64,000 bases of DNA from Verrucomicrobiota bacterium (GTDB lineage: Bacteria > Verrucomicrobiota > Verrucomicrobiia > Palsa-1439), in assembly GCA_016871575.1 (NCBI GenBank), contig VHCW01000002.1:50073-114072 (forward strand), given 5' to 3'. The first letter of the stretch is position 1. Each line of letters begins with the position of its first letter. Below the pieces are notes generated by a model, which was not told the origin of the DNA, ran no database searches, and saw only the letters and a program-made list of their open reading frames with translations. This document shows, piece after piece, positions 1 to 11,000 of the stretch. Both the position numbers and the translations under genes were made by a program.

Positions 1-1685
1 TCGCCCGTCATATCAAATCCGGCGATGAAGCCGCTTGGTGGCCGAGCAGGGTCGGCGCGGTGCAAGACTGGGCGAAGAACCGCAACGTGGCGAAGGAACT
101 CATTGACGACGCCCACAAAAACAGACTGCGCATCATGGTCTATCACCGGCACATGGAAGACGGATACATGGCCAAGCAACATCCCGACTGGGTCTGCGTC
201 GGACCGGGCGGCAAATACCTGCACACCAAGCGCGGCGACAACCTCTGTTTCAACTCGCCCTACGTGGATTACTTGATTCAGCGCCAGTTGGAACTGGTGG
301 ACTTGGGCGCGGACGCATTTTATTACGACGAAGTTCACATGCCGAAGTCGGGTTGCTGGTGCCGCTTCTGCAAGGAGAAGTTCAAGGTGGAAACCGGCGT
401 TGATCACCCGACGGCGGTCAATCCCGCCGATCCCGTGTATCGCAAGCTCATCGAGTTCAACAACGCAACCATCGAACGGGCGTTCCTGCGGATTCGTCGC
501 GCATTGCACGCCCGCAACCCCGAAGTCGTGATGCTCATTGGCAGCAACACCTATCCCGGCCTCGGAGACCCGCACCTGAGTCATCGGCTGTTTCGCATTG
601 CCGACGCCATGAAAACCGAGTTCAGCCTCCCGGCGCGACCGGGAGTGAGTCGGGTCTTTTCGCGCGATGCCACTCTGAAACCGATTCCCCGCGACATCCG
701 CATCGGCATGGGATACGCCTTGTCGCGCGACGCAACAGATGGCCGTCCGCCGCACGTCTGGTGTCACGGTTTGCTCGACAGCGAGTCGGCCTGTTTCGCG
801 ACGGCCGGCATGATCGCGCACGGGTGCGTCGCCAACTTGGACAACAATGAACGAGAGATTCCCAATCCTGCTCTTTTCAAAGACGCCGTGGCGCTCGGCA
901 ATCGTGTTGCCCCGGCGTTCGCCGGGATGCGTCCGCTCCACTGGGCGGCGGTGCATTTCTCCGAACTCGCCCGCAACCGCCATCTGCCGAACGAGTCCGC
1001 CGCGTGGAAACAGGTCATCTATCCATCGGTGGGCGCGTATCAGGCGTTGTCGCGCGCCCGTTTGCCGGTGCGCGTGCTCACCGACAGCCATCTCGAAGAA
1101 GGCGCATTGGACGGTTACCGGGTTCTGTTTCTGCCGGCGCCGAAGGATTTGACCGGGACGATGCGACAAAACGTGGCGAAGTTCAAAGCCGCCGGCGGAC
1201 TTGTCATCGAACAACAACCGTCATGGGAATGGCACGATCCGAACGGCGGACAGGAGAAAGCCACAGCTGAATTCCTCCGGGCCATTACCGGCGAATCAGT
1301 CCTTGTCCCGGTTCAAGCTCTTGGCGGCCCGCCAACCATGCACTGCGAGAGCTACGTCGCGCCGGATCGCAAACGGTTGACGGTGGCGTTGGTCAATGAT
1401 TTCTCATGGGTCGCCACCGGCACACAAGGCAACGAAGATCAGGCTGATGAGCCGCGACAGAAACGCGCCCCTCAATCATCAAAGCGAACAGAATCCGAAC
1501 CGGTCAAAACGAAACGCCCCAGCCCCTGTCAGGGCGTGACAGTCGTCTTGCGCGTCCACGCGCAACCGAAACAGATCACCAATCTCATGACCGGCCAAAC
1601 CCTGACAACCCGACAAGCGGGCAACACATGGGAAGTCAGCGTGCCTGATTTTCCCATCCTCGCCGTATTGCGCATCGAGTTGTAG
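1..1685 (+). CDS. GHL6-like glycosyl hydrolase family protein, 5' end outside window
   Basis: The reading frame is open from base 3 with no stop before 1685, so the gene begins upstream of the window; the GTG at 60 is only an internal codon. About 560 residues are visible. The N-terminal half reads like a TIM-barrel hydrolase of the hypothetical glycosyl hydrolase 6 type (PF14871): an acidic barrel-strand motif FYYDEVHMPKSGCWC is followed by a CxxC-type segment. The C-terminal half (from about base 1000) resembles the glutamine-amidotransferase-like beta-galactosidase trimerisation domain and ends in a small beta sandwich. A glycoside role is inferred from fold similarity; substrate unknown. 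It is followed after 58 bases by an FAD oxidoreductase on the same strand. Confidence 0.75.
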   Translation, partial: ARHIKSGDEAAWWPSRVGAVQDWAKNRNVAKELIDDAHKNRLRIMVYHRHMEDGYMAKQHPDWVCVGPGGKYLHTKRGDNLCFNSPYVDYLIQRQLELVDLGADAFYYDEVHMPKSGCWCRFCKEKFKVETGVDHPTAVNPADPVYRKLIEFNNATIERAFLRIRRALHARNPEVVMLIGSNTYPGLGDPHLSHRLFRIADAMKTEFSLPARPGVSRVFSRDATLKPIPRDIRIGMGYALSRDATDGRPPHVWCHGLLDSESACFATAGMIAHGCVANLDNNEREIPNPALFKDAVALGNRVAPAFAGMRPLHWAAVHFSELARNRHLPNESAAWKQVIYPSVGAYQALSRARLPVRVLTDSHLEEGALDGYRVLFLPAPKDLTGTMRQNVAKFKAAGGLVIEQQPSWEWHDPNGGQEKATAEFLRAITGESVLVPVQALGGPPTMHCESYVAPDRKRLTVALVNDFSWVATGTQGNEDQADEPRQKRAPQSSKRTESEPVKTKRPSPCQGVTVVLRVHAQPKQITNLMTGQTLTTRQAGNTWEVSVPDFPILAVLRIEL

Positions 1686-1743
1686 CGGACTGTTGAGATT
1701 GTCGAAAACTCGTGACCGGTTTGGGCCGGTGGTTTATGGTGTG

Positions 1744-3210
1744 ATGCACATTGAAAACCCGCAGACACAACCCATGAATCACTCACAATCATCACGCGTT
1801 AACTATTCGCAATCGAGCCGCCGCTGTTTCATCAAGACCGCCATCGGCGGTGCGGTGCTCGGCCCGTTGGCGTTGACAACGGTCAATGGAGCAAGCGAAG
1901 GCTTCCCTAACTTTGCGCGCGGCGAAGTCGTTCGCACGGGCGGCGAGGTGACGGGCGATGGCCGTTTCATCGAGAAACAACGGGCGATTCCGGTGGCTGG
2001 TCGCGTCCAGGTGATTGTGTGCGGCGGCGGCCCGGCCGGCATGGGGGCGGCCATTGCGGCCGCGCGCGCCGGCGCCAAGACGCTGTTGATCGAAATGGCC
2101 GGGTGCCTCGGCGGCACGTGGACGGCGGGGTTGTTGACCAAGATCATTGATGGCGAACGCAAGACGGGCGTCATGCAGGAAATCCTGCAAGCGATGGCCG
2201 AGCGCGGCAGCGACGTGGCGAAAAAAACCAAAGGCTCGATCTACGATCCCGAACTGATGAAACTCGTGCTGGAGGAGATGTGCCTCGCCGCCGGCGTGCG
2301 AATCCAGTTGCATACCCTGCTCGCCGGCGCAGTCACCGATGCGCGCAACCGGCTCGTGGCCGTCGTCACCGAATCGAAATCAGGCCGGCAGGCGTGGATG
2401 GCGGACCGGTTCATTGATTGCACGGGCGACGGCGACCTCGCCGTGCAGGCCGGGTGCAAGTTCGACATCGGCGCCAACGACGATTGCGATTGCCAGCCGA
2501 TGTCGCTGCTTGCCTTGTTGACCGGCGTTGATCCCGCCGCAATTCCCGGTTTCGTGCGCGAAATCGCCGGTGAAAAGGCGAAGACGAACTTGAGAAAGTT
2601 GATGGAAGACGCCGGGATTCACCCCAGTTACGCCCTGCCGACGCTCCGCCACCTGCACAGCGGGATTTTTTCGCTCATGACCAACCACGAGTACGGCGTG
2701 CCGGCGTACGACGCGGCCAAGATCAGCGAGGCGACCATCCGCGCGCGGCGGGAAGTGTTCGACATCATCCGCGACATGCGGAAACTGGGCGGCCCGTGGA
2801 AGAACCTCGCCGTCGTGGCCACCGCCGAACAAATCGGCGTGCGCGAAGGCCGGCGGATCCACGGGCGCTATACCGTCACCGCCGACGACCTGCGGGAAGG
2901 ACGCAAACACGCGGATGCCGTTTGCCGGGTGAATGCCGGCATTGACGTTCATTCGGTTGACCCGAAGAAGACGAAGGGCATCGCGAAGGCCGATTTTCGC
3001 GCGAAGCCCTACGACATCCCGTTGCGCGCGCTGATGGCGAAGGACGTGGACGGCCTGATGCTGGCGGGCCGCTGCATCAGCGGCGATTTCATCGCGCACT
3101 CCAGCTATCGCGTCACCGGCAACGCCGTCGCGATGGGCGAGGCCGCCGGAAAAGTGTCCGTCGAGTCGCTCCAGAAGGGTGTGCTCCCCCACGAACTCGC
3201 GGCCAGGTGA
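1744..3210 (+). CDS. Tat-exported FAD-dependent oxidoreductase
   Basis: Family FAD_oxidored (PF12831). An export signal with a twin arginine (SSRRCFIKTAIGGAVLGPLA) precedes the mature protein, so it should act in the periplasm. The dinucleotide-binding glycine motif VIVCGGGPAGMGAAIAAARA lies about 85 residues in, followed by CLGGTWTAG, and the C-terminal FAD-contact segment reads LMLAGRCISGDFIAHSSYR. Start choice: ATG at 1744 follows a weak GGTGT; ATG at 1774 would put the twin arginine at residues 16-17, which is also typical. The TTG at 1693 is less likely. Its stop overlaps the GTG start of the next gene. Substrate is not evident; such proteins sit in glycan-degradation loci of Verrucomicrobiota and Planctomycetota. 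Confidence 0.85.
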   Translation: MHIENPQTQPMNHSQSSRVNYSQSSRRCFIKTAIGGAVLGPLALTTVNGASEGFPNFARGEVVRTGGEVTGDGRFIEKQRAIPVAGRVQVIVCGGGPAGMGAAIAAARAGAKTLLIEMAGCLGGTWTAGLLTKIIDGERKTGVMQEILQAMAERGSDVAKKTKGSIYDPELMKLVLEEMCLAAGVRIQLHTLLAGAVTDARNRLVAVVTESKSGRQAWMADRFIDCTGDGDLAVQAGCKFDIGANDDCDCQPMSLLALLTGVDPAAIPGFVREIAGEKAKTNLRKLMEDAGIHPSYALPTLRHLHSGIFSLMTNHEYGVPAYDAAKISEATIRARREVFDIIRDMRKLGGPWKNLAVVATAEQIGVREGRRIHGRYTVTADDLREGRKHADAVCRVNAGIDVHSVDPKKTKGIAKADFRAKPYDIPLRALMAKDVDGLMLAGRCISGDFIAHSSYRVTGNAVAMGEAAGKVSVESLQKGVLPHELAAR

Positions 3211-6104
3211 GATCCACCATCAATGCGCTTTGCGGGTTGCTTCTCAGCGCCATGACGCTTGCCGCGGCGCCGGCGCGGGAGTGGAACTTTGACACGGACG
3301 CCGCCGGGTGGCGCGGACCGGGCGGCGACAGCGGCGTTGTGGCGGAGCCGGGCAACCCGGCCAATCGCGTTTATCAGGTCGTGGCGGCGAAACCGCATCA
3401 CACGCTGTTGACGCTCACCGGCAGCGAGGCGGCGCCGGATTTTATTGTGTCGTTGCGATTGAAGGTCGTCTCGTTCGAGGGCGAACCGCCGGTCATTTAC
3501 GTGTACGGTCGCCACAGTGGCGGAGGGTTTCGAGCGGTCACAATCCGTCGCGACGGCATCGGGCTGTTGTGCTATCGCGGGCAAGGATCGCCGGGCGAGC
3601 AATTTCCCGGACCAAAACTGTCGGCACCGTCGTGGGTGCGGGTGAAGTTCGCCTGCCACAAAAACCAGATGATCGGCAAAGCATGGCTCGACGGTGCGAC
3701 GGAACCTGGCTGGCAGATGGAGGGCGAAGCGGACGGTCAGCCGAACGGCGCATTTGCGCTGGGTGTCTGGACTTCGCCGCGGACGCCCTCGAAGGCGCGC
3801 GTGTTGTTTGATGACATTTCGTTCGGGCCGATCAGCGAGACCGAATTCGCCGCGCTGCAAACGCAAACGACCGCGCGCCGGCCGCTTGATGTGGCGTCGC
3901 TGAAGGTGCAGGACGGCGTGTTTGAAACGGCGACCGACATCGGTCTGGTGACGGCGAGCACGGTGGTGGCGTTCGACAAACGGACAGGCGGACTGGCGCA
4001 CATCGTTCATCGCAAATCAGGACAAGATTTTGTGTCGAGCCGGTCAGTGGAACCGTTGTTCAGCGTCGCGCTGACGAAACCTGCCGGGCGCGACAGCGAC
4101 GGCGTGACGGCGGAAGAATTCCGCAACGTCAGCATCGCGCGGGCTGGCACCGGCAAATTGGAGTTGCGTTTTGCCGGACACGCATCGCTCTCGTTGACGG
4201 CGCGCGTGACGGCGACGGCCGGCGAAGACGGGTTGGTGCGGCTGGGCATCGCTGTCGGCAACAAGTCGGACAAGGCTGTCGCGCGAATTGTGTTCCCGCG
4301 TTTTGTGTCCCCGGCCTCGCTCGGCGGGGATGAGCGGTTGTTGTTGCCGTTGTCGCACACCGACGGCGCGTTGATTGAAGCGCCGGGGACGCGCAGCCAG
4401 TTGCGCGAGGCGATGTATCCGGAAGCCGCCTTCACGCAATTTGCCGCGCGCTACGATAAAACGGCCGGGCTGTATCTGGCGGCGCACGACGGCAACGGGC
4501 ACTGCAAACGGCTTGGCGTGCGGTCGGTGGCGCGGAAGTCCGTGGAGATTCCATTCACGCACCTCGTGCCGGAAGTGGCGGGGCGCGATGTGGCGCTGCC
4601 GTACGGCGTCGTGCTCGGCGCGTTCACGGGCGATTGGCGCGATGCGGCCGACATTTACAAGCGCTGGGCGAAACAACAGTTCTGGTGTGGCAAGAAACTC
4701 GCGGAGCGCGCCGACATTCCGCAGTTCCTCAAGGACGGCGCGGGCATCCTCATCGCCGGCATCCAGAACCAGAAAGGATACAACGATCTTCTCGGCGAAA
4801 ACCTCGAACGCTTGCCATCGCTCTGCGCGGAGTATCGCCGGCGCACGGGACTCAAGCACATCGTGTTCGTGCCGTACGGCTGGGAGAACCGCGGCACGTG
4901 GGCGGGCATCCGCTATCTGCCGGCGGTGCCATCGAATGAAGCGTGGCAGAAGGCCAACGCCAGGTTGCGTGAGCAGGACGACCGCGTGGCGATGCTCACG
5001 TCCGGTTTTTGGTGGGTCGTGAAACGCAAGGAGACGCGCAACGGCCCGGCGTTTGACGACACCGCCGATTTCGAGCAGCGCAAGGCGATGGTGATCCAGA
5101 ACGCCGACGGCTCGGCGTTTACCGCGGATTTCTACGACAAGACGGATGCGCGGGCCGCGTGGCGCGGATTGTCGGTGAAACTCTGCCACGGCAGCGCGGC
5201 GGCGCGGGAGACGATGTTGAAGATATTTCTCGACGTGGCAAGGCTCGGAACGCCGTTGATCAGTTTCGACCAGGAAATCGGCGGCGGCCAACACCAACCC
5301 TGTTACAGCATGACGCACGATCATCCGCCCGGCTACGGCAACTGGATGTGGACCGATTTCCGCGACTTGTGCGCCGAGATGTTGCGGCAGGGCAAACCGA
5401 TCCAGCCGGAGCTTGGCTTGTTCCTGGAGAACGTCAGCGAACTGGCGATTCCCTACATGGCGACCTACTGGAGCCGGCAGTTTGGCGAAGTGGACCACGG
5501 CACAACGGGCGCGCGCGGCGTCGGGTTGTTCTCCTATCTCTACCACGAATACGTCACCGCCATCGGCGCGGCGTGCGTGCAGGGCCAAGGCCCGCTCGGC
5601 ACTCGTCCCTCCGCCGAACTGCGTTGTCACGTGCTCGCCAACAACCTCACGCGCGGCCTCATCCCCGGTCCGTTCATCCAAGATGTGCCGCTGGAACCGG
5701 GCAACGACAAATGGAAATCGAAAGTCGCTCAGGCCTATTTCGCGTTCTGCAAACCGTACAGGCATTTCCCCGAATACCTGTTGCTCGGCGAAACGCACCG
5801 GCCGCCTGCGATCCAATGCGCCGAGAAAGAAGCATGGTTCTGGCGAGGCCAGACGCCAACACACCACAAGGCAACCATCACGCTTCCCGTTATCACCGCC
5901 GGCAGTTTCAGGGCGGCGGACGGTTCCATCGGCACGATCATCGTCAACACGACCGACCAGCCCCAGCAGGCGACCGTGAAAATGAATGCACCCGCGATTC
6001 TCTACCGCGCCGATCGCGCCGAGGAACGCCGTTGGGAACAATCACCGGCCACCGTCACGCTTGCGCTGGAGCCGTTCGGCACGCGAATGTTGGTGACACG
6101 GTGA
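3207..6104 (+). CDS. Secreted DUF6259-like glycoside hydrolase-like protein
   Basis: 965 residues. The start is a GTG overlapping the upstream TGA (GTGA), which implies translational coupling; it begins directly with a signal peptide (MRSTINALCGLLLSAMTLAA). Residues about 25-210 look like a LamG/concanavalin-type jelly roll, the middle is a beta-supersandwich, and from about 490 a barrel-like domain follows with acidic motifs (FDQEIGGGQHQP near 690 and PELGLFLENVSE near 735). The C-terminus is a small beta sandwich ending PFGTRMLVTR. I believe this is the DUF6259 family (PF19773), but no catalytic assignment is possible from sequence alone. Context suggests an extracytoplasmic glycan hydrolase acting with its upstream neighbours. 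Confidence 0.75.
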   Translation: MRSTINALCGLLLSAMTLAAAPAREWNFDTDAAGWRGPGGDSGVVAEPGNPANRVYQVVAAKPHHTLLTLTGSEAAPDFIVSLRLKVVSFEGEPPVIYVYGRHSGGGFRAVTIRRDGIGLLCYRGQGSPGEQFPGPKLSAPSWVRVKFACHKNQMIGKAWLDGATEPGWQMEGEADGQPNGAFALGVWTSPRTPSKARVLFDDISFGPISETEFAALQTQTTARRPLDVASLKVQDGVFETATDIGLVTASTVVAFDKRTGGLAHIVHRKSGQDFVSSRSVEPLFSVALTKPAGRDSDGVTAEEFRNVSIARAGTGKLELRFAGHASLSLTARVTATAGEDGLVRLGIAVGNKSDKAVARIVFPRFVSPASLGGDERLLLPLSHTDGALIEAPGTRSQLREAMYPEAAFTQFAARYDKTAGLYLAAHDGNGHCKRLGVRSVARKSVEIPFTHLVPEVAGRDVALPYGVVLGAFTGDWRDAADIYKRWAKQQFWCGKKLAERADIPQFLKDGAGILIAGIQNQKGYNDLLGENLERLPSLCAEYRRRTGLKHIVFVPYGWENRGTWAGIRYLPAVPSNEAWQKANARLREQDDRVAMLTSGFWWVVKRKETRNGPAFDDTADFEQRKAMVIQNADGSAFTADFYDKTDARAAWRGLSVKLCHGSAAARETMLKIFLDVARLGTPLISFDQEIGGGQHQPCYSMTHDHPPGYGNWMWTDFRDLCAEMLRQGKPIQPELGLFLENVSELAIPYMATYWSRQFGEVDHGTTGARGVGLFSYLYHEYVTAIGAACVQGQGPLGTRPSAELRCHVLANNLTRGLIPGPFIQDVPLEPGNDKWKSKVAQAYFAFCKPYRHFPEYLLLGETHRPPAIQCAEKEAWFWRGQTPTHHKATITLPVITAGSFRAADGSIGTIIVNTTDQPQQATVKMNAPAILYRADRAEERRWEQSPATVTLALEPFGTRMLVTR

Positions 6105-6138
6105 ACATCTGGTAGGCGACGGTGCCCAGAGAAAGGAA

Positions 6139-6180
6139 TTTCCGTTTTGAGTGAAACAATTGTTTCACTCAAAACGGAAA
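6139..6180. repeat. 42-bp perfect palindrome (21-bp arms, no loop)
   Basis: Every base from 6139 to 6159 pairs with its partner from 6180 back to 6160. The centre is GTGAAACAATTGTTTCAC. It lies 35 bases after the DUF6259-like gene in a 350-base gap (6105-6454). No T-run follows either arm, so it is not a typical terminator. The rest of the gap shows no convincing gene. The core resembles that of the palindrome at 11335-11378 (pattern GTGwAACAnnTGTTwCAC), which suggests an operator-like site or a shared repeat family. Confidence 0.9.
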
Positions 6181-6454
6181 ATGTGGATGCTCCTGTGCGA
6201 GGGCGCGCTGGCTGGTCAGGTGACGTTTTACGGCCACAACACCTTGAGGAGGCCGGTCCGGCGCTGCCGAACACCAGCCAGGCGGAGTTGACGCGGTAAC
6301 GCAACAACAATCCCGCTGCGGCCGGTGGATGGTGTCGGACTGCTTCATGACCGGACCTCCTGTGGGTTCGCGCCAACATACCGGGGTTGAACGGTGCATC
6401 CCTGTTCGCAAAGAAACTGGCTTGGCCGGGCGAAAACTGCTAAGGAGAGACGCC

Positions 6455-7906
6455 ATGAAAAACCTCCTTGCCTTGCTGGCGTTGTGCGTCATCAGCCGCG
6501 AAATGTCTGCTGCCACGTTGCAGGAGGCGGAAGCCGCCATGGCCAAAGCCACTGCGTTCATGCAGTCCATCGCCACCGAGGGGGGCTACTTGTGGAAATA
6601 CTCGGAGAACCTCAAGGAGCGCGCCGGCGAAGGGAAAGCCACGGACACCCAGATTTGGATTCAACCGCCCGGCACACCCTCGATGGGCATGACGTTCCTG
6701 CGCGCCTTCGAAGTCACCAAGGATCAGCGTTACCTGGATGCCGCCCGCGGCGCGGCCCGCGCGCTCGCGCGCGGCCAGTTGGAGTCCGGCGGCTGGGAGT
6801 ATTCGGTGGATTTCGACTCGAAGAAGTTCCCGCTCTGTTACCGTCGCACCGACAAGGGCAAACTCACCGCCGCCGAAGCGGCGCAGCGCCGCAACACCAC
6901 CACGTTCGACGACGACAACACCCAAAGCGCGCTTCGGTTCCTGATGGCATTCGTCGAAATGGACAAGAAAGACGCCGATGTCTGCGCCGCGCTCGAATAC
7001 GGCCTCGCGAAGCTGATCGAAGCGCAATACCCCAACGGCGCCTGGCCGCAACGTTACGACGGCAAGCCGCGCAATCCCGCCGATTTCCCCGTCAAACGCG
7101 CCGAGTATCCCAAGGACTACCCGCGCACCTGCCCGAAGGTCAACTACGCCGGCCACTACACGTTCAACGACCAAAGCATCTCCGATTGCGTTGGCGTGAT
7201 GCTGGAAGCTTATCATCGTTACGGCAAGGCCGAGCACCTCGCGGCAGCGAAGAAAGCCGGCGACTTCATGATCCTCGCACAACTGCCGGAGCCGCAGCCC
7301 GCGTGGGCGCAACAATACAACGCCAACATGGAACCCGCTTGGGCGCGCGCCTTCGAGCCGCCCGCCATCACCGGCGGCGAAAGCGTCCGCGTCATCCGCG
7401 ATTTGATCGAACTCTATCTGGAAACCGGTGACGACAAATACCTGAAGCCGATTCCGCCCGCGCTGGCTTGGTATCAACGCTCCGCCCTCGCTCCCAACAC
7501 GTGGGCGCGCTACTACGAGTTGGAGACCAACAAACCGATCTACGGCGACCGCGACGGCAACATTTACTACCGGCTCGAAGCGATCAGCGAAGAACGGCAA
7601 CACGGCTACAGTTGGAAGGGCGGCTACGGTGTCCCGGTCGTCTTTGCATTATACGAGCGCGTCACGTTGCAGGGACGCGAAGCCTATCTGAAGAGTCGCA
7701 GGCCGAAACAAAAGTCGTCCTCGGCAAAATCGCTCGAACCGCGCGCCGACAAGATCATCGCCGCGCTTGATGCTCAAGGCCGCTGGCTTACGCGCGGCAA
7801 GTTCGCGAACAAGGTCAAAGGGTTGGAGTTCGGCACGCGGATCGAGACCAGCGTCTTTGCCGCCAACATGAGAGCCTTGAGCGACTATGTCGAGGCCTGT
7901 CGGTAG
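6455..7906 (+). CDS. Secreted pectate lyase, PL10-like
   Basis: 483 residues. Start chosen at ATG 6455 because AAGGAGAGA lies 6 bases upstream and the protein then begins with a signal peptide (MKNLLALLALCVISREMSA). An alpha/alpha-toroid-like repeat follows with motifs typical of polysaccharide lyase family 10 pectate lyases (PF09492): TFDDDNTQSALRFL near residue 150 and YPNGAWPQRYDG near 190. PL10 enzymes cleave polygalacturonate by beta-elimination with calcium. A C-terminal tail of about 70 residues repeats secretory-lyase features. It acts outside the cytoplasm. The next gene begins about 100 bases downstream on the same strand. Catalytic residues were not individually mapped. Confidence 0.8.
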   Translation: MKNLLALLALCVISREMSAATLQEAEAAMAKATAFMQSIATEGGYLWKYSENLKERAGEGKATDTQIWIQPPGTPSMGMTFLRAFEVTKDQRYLDAARGAARALARGQLESGGWEYSVDFDSKKFPLCYRRTDKGKLTAAEAAQRRNTTTFDDDNTQSALRFLMAFVEMDKKDADVCAALEYGLAKLIEAQYPNGAWPQRYDGKPRNPADFPVKRAEYPKDYPRTCPKVNYAGHYTFNDQSISDCVGVMLEAYHRYGKAEHLAAAKKAGDFMILAQLPEPQPAWAQQYNANMEPAWARAFEPPAITGGESVRVIRDLIELYLETGDDKYLKPIPPALAWYQRSALAPNTWARYYELETNKPIYGDRDGNIYYRLEAISEERQHGYSWKGGYGVPVVFALYERVTLQGREAYLKSRRPKQKSSSAKSLEPRADKIIAALDAQGRWLTRGKFANKVKGLEFGTRIETSVFAANMRALSDYVEACR

Positions 7907-8003
7907 CGGAGGCCGAAGTCCTTGATCGTCGAGGAAGATGCGCGCCGGCGGGTCGTCACATCGAGGGGACGGCGGATGGTGTTGTACAAAAGAAAGGTGC
8001 CAC

Positions 8004-11000
8004 ATGAAAAAGCTGTTTTTCACCGCATTGACAATTGGCGTCATCGTTTCCGCCGGCGCAGCGCAACCCCTGCTGGAGGAGGATTTCGCCAATCTTTCGG
8101 CATGGACGCCGGCTCCGGCCTTGCGCGAATCGGGCGGGCCGGTTCTTCTTCCGAAAGAACAAGCAGTGCTGATTCGCGGGAAGGATCCGCAACGCGATTC
8201 CACCATCGTGCGCGAAGTTCCCGTAACGGGCGCCGGCCGGCTTGCCGTCTCCGTCGAAATCCGCCACGGCCACAACACCGGCGCGGGCGTGATCGTGATG
8301 TTACTCGATGCCGATGGACGGGTGTTGCGAACCATCACGCCGTTCAAAATCGGCTCGTGGGATTCGCAGCGATGGGATGTTCATTCGACGGTGATTGACC
8401 TGCCCCGTGGCACGGCGCGGCTTCGGATTTCGCTCGGCGTGCTCAAGGGCGAGGTCGCGTTTCGCCAGCTTGCCGTCCGTGCCGTTGAAAAACAGGCGGG
8501 ACGGAACACCGGGCGCGCCGAAATCGCCGGCGCCGGGTTTCAGGTGGAGCGGTTCGAGGTGCCGCGACCGATTTGGGAAATCGCTTCGGGACGATTGCCG
8601 GCGGGCGGTGAATCGTTCGTCGTCGGCTGCGACGTGGACGGGCGCATCGGGATCAGCCCGGCACATTCGGTCACGTGGACGGTGATTCACGAGGCCGGGG
8701 CGCTGGTGTTCGATTTTGCATTCGCCGACGTGGATGGCGACGGCGACGATGAGATTCTCTTCTCGCTCATTGACGCGACCGCGCCACTGACGGCCATCAA
8801 CCGGCAGGGCAAGATCGTTCGCCGGTTTGAGGCAGCGCGCGGTCCGTGCAAGATACGCACATGGAGCGACAAGGGGAACGCAGCCTCTTCGTTGATCGCC
8901 GTCAAGCAACGCGGCGGTCGCGGGGCAATCCTGATGGACTGCTCCGGTGCGGTGCTTTGGAGCACGGACGACCGGACGGCGGGAATTGACTTTGCTCGTT
9001 TGGCCGGCGGCAACGACGTTCGCCTGGTGGTGTCCTACGGCGGGCCGCGCTTGAATTTCTTGATCGTGGACAAAGCGGGCCAAGCGCACAACATCCAAAC
9101 ACCCGACTCGCGTCGCCTGTTCAACAATCAAATGCGCGCCGCCGACGTGGACGGCGACGGCGCGGACGAGCTGGTGTTTCTGCGCGGCAAGTCCGATGCG
9201 GCCATGGATTGCGTATGCTGCATCGCGCTCGACGGCAAGAAGCGATGGGAAACGCCCATGGAGGACAAGCTGCAAGGTTCATTCGGTTTTCTCGAAGTCG
9301 GGGATTTTATTCCTGAGGAAAAAGGTCGGGAGACTGTCGTGGGCGGGTCGCACGTGTTGTTTGTTCTGAACGCGCAAGGCGCCGTCCGCCATCAAAGCGC
9401 CTCGGCTCGCAAGCAAGGCGAGAACGCCGATCGTCAATGGGATCCGGGCCGGATCCTGATTCCCGATTTGACAGTGGAGCGCGGCAAGACGGATCGGCTC
9501 TGGGTGGCGTCGTCGCGCCTGCGTGACCGGGCGGTGTGCCGGTTGACGTTTGGCAAGAAAGGCCCGTTCGTGGGGGACTTCGCGGTTCCGGACGACGAAA
9601 CGCATTTGGACGCGCTGGCTGAGTCGGTGCGGAAAACGACGGCGCGGGCGGCGAGCGACGGAAAGTTCAAGGTGATCTACACGCGCAGTTATTTCAGCCG
9701 CATGAGCCGCGAGGAAGTGCTGGAGTTGCACCGGGCGTTGCGCGCGAAAGAGACCGCCAATCTTGAATATGTTCTGATGTATGACGCCAGCGATCTGATG
9801 TCGCATCCGCGCGGCTCGAAGTTTTCCACCGGGCAGATCATTGAAGACGCTCGCTGGATGGAGGCCCACAACATTCCGTTCGGCTACTTCGCCGTGCACG
9901 GCGGCGAGATTTGGTTGTCCGACCGCGCCATTGAAGGAGCGCTCCACGCGGCGCCGCGCATGTTTCGTTTTGTGTATGCCGCCGAGGACATGGAGGGGAT
10001 GTACCTGCCGAAAGGCGCTGATTTCCTGCCGTGGTGCGCGCGGATGCTCCGGTTGCTTGGGCCGCGCGGCAAACAGCTTTTGTTGAAGGAAAAACATGAC
10101 AGTTGGGCGACGATCATCAGCGACCCGGTCATTCGCGCGGCGTTGTTCGATCCGAAACTGCGGCGCGCGCTCGTGCCGATTTGGGCGACCAATCAGCCGT
10201 TCCATCCCGAAGCGCAATTCGGCGGAATGCTCGGACTGAAAGCGTCGGAATGGGTGGGGGAATTTGGCATGTCCACACAGTATTGGAACTGGGGCGAGTG
10301 GGAACAACGCGACGTCAATCTCGCCCAGATGACGCCGGCCGACATCACGTTGCGTCTGGAACTGCTCGGCGCGGCGTTGGGCGCGCACTGGCTCCACATC
10401 GAAGGCGGCCAGCCTTACATGACGCTGCCTCCGAATCCGCAGCTTGATCCGATGGCGAAACGACATCGTGATCTCGTCTATGAATTGATCCGCAAAGGAT
10501 TGCTGCGGCCGAATCCCGCCGTGGCCAACGTCAACGATTGCACGCTGCTCATGCAGCATCATCCGTATTACGATGAATTGCGCAAAACGGGGGCGTCATT
10601 AAAAAGCTTCAAAAGCTCCGCCGGTCCGAGTCCCTTGCGCGACGGGTTCATGCCGACCCGCCAAATGCTTGAGCCGTGGCCGAATTGGGCCTTCGCGGCC
10701 CTCGCCTGCGGCCAGCGTTGGCACGTCGAGACCTGTTTCCCGCGCACGCCACTGGGCTGGACGCTGATTGCCCAGGAAAAATGGCCGCGCGGCAAGGAGA
10801 CCACGTGGATCGAGACTGATGGCGAGCGCGTGCGACTCGACGGCAAATGGGAAACAGCCCGCGAGGCGCAACCCGCCACCGAAAAGCGGCTTCGCCACGG
10901 CGCGCAACGAATCCCCGTGCGCGCTGCCGATGCTTGTCTGGTGCTGCAGCGCTTGGATGGCGCGGGCCGGTATCGCGCGATTCTTCTCGACCCCGGCTAT

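Noticed and set aside
6181..6454. Coding remnant after the first palindrome
   Set aside because: Short frames such as TFYGHNTL exist but no stretch resembles a known protein end clearly enough.
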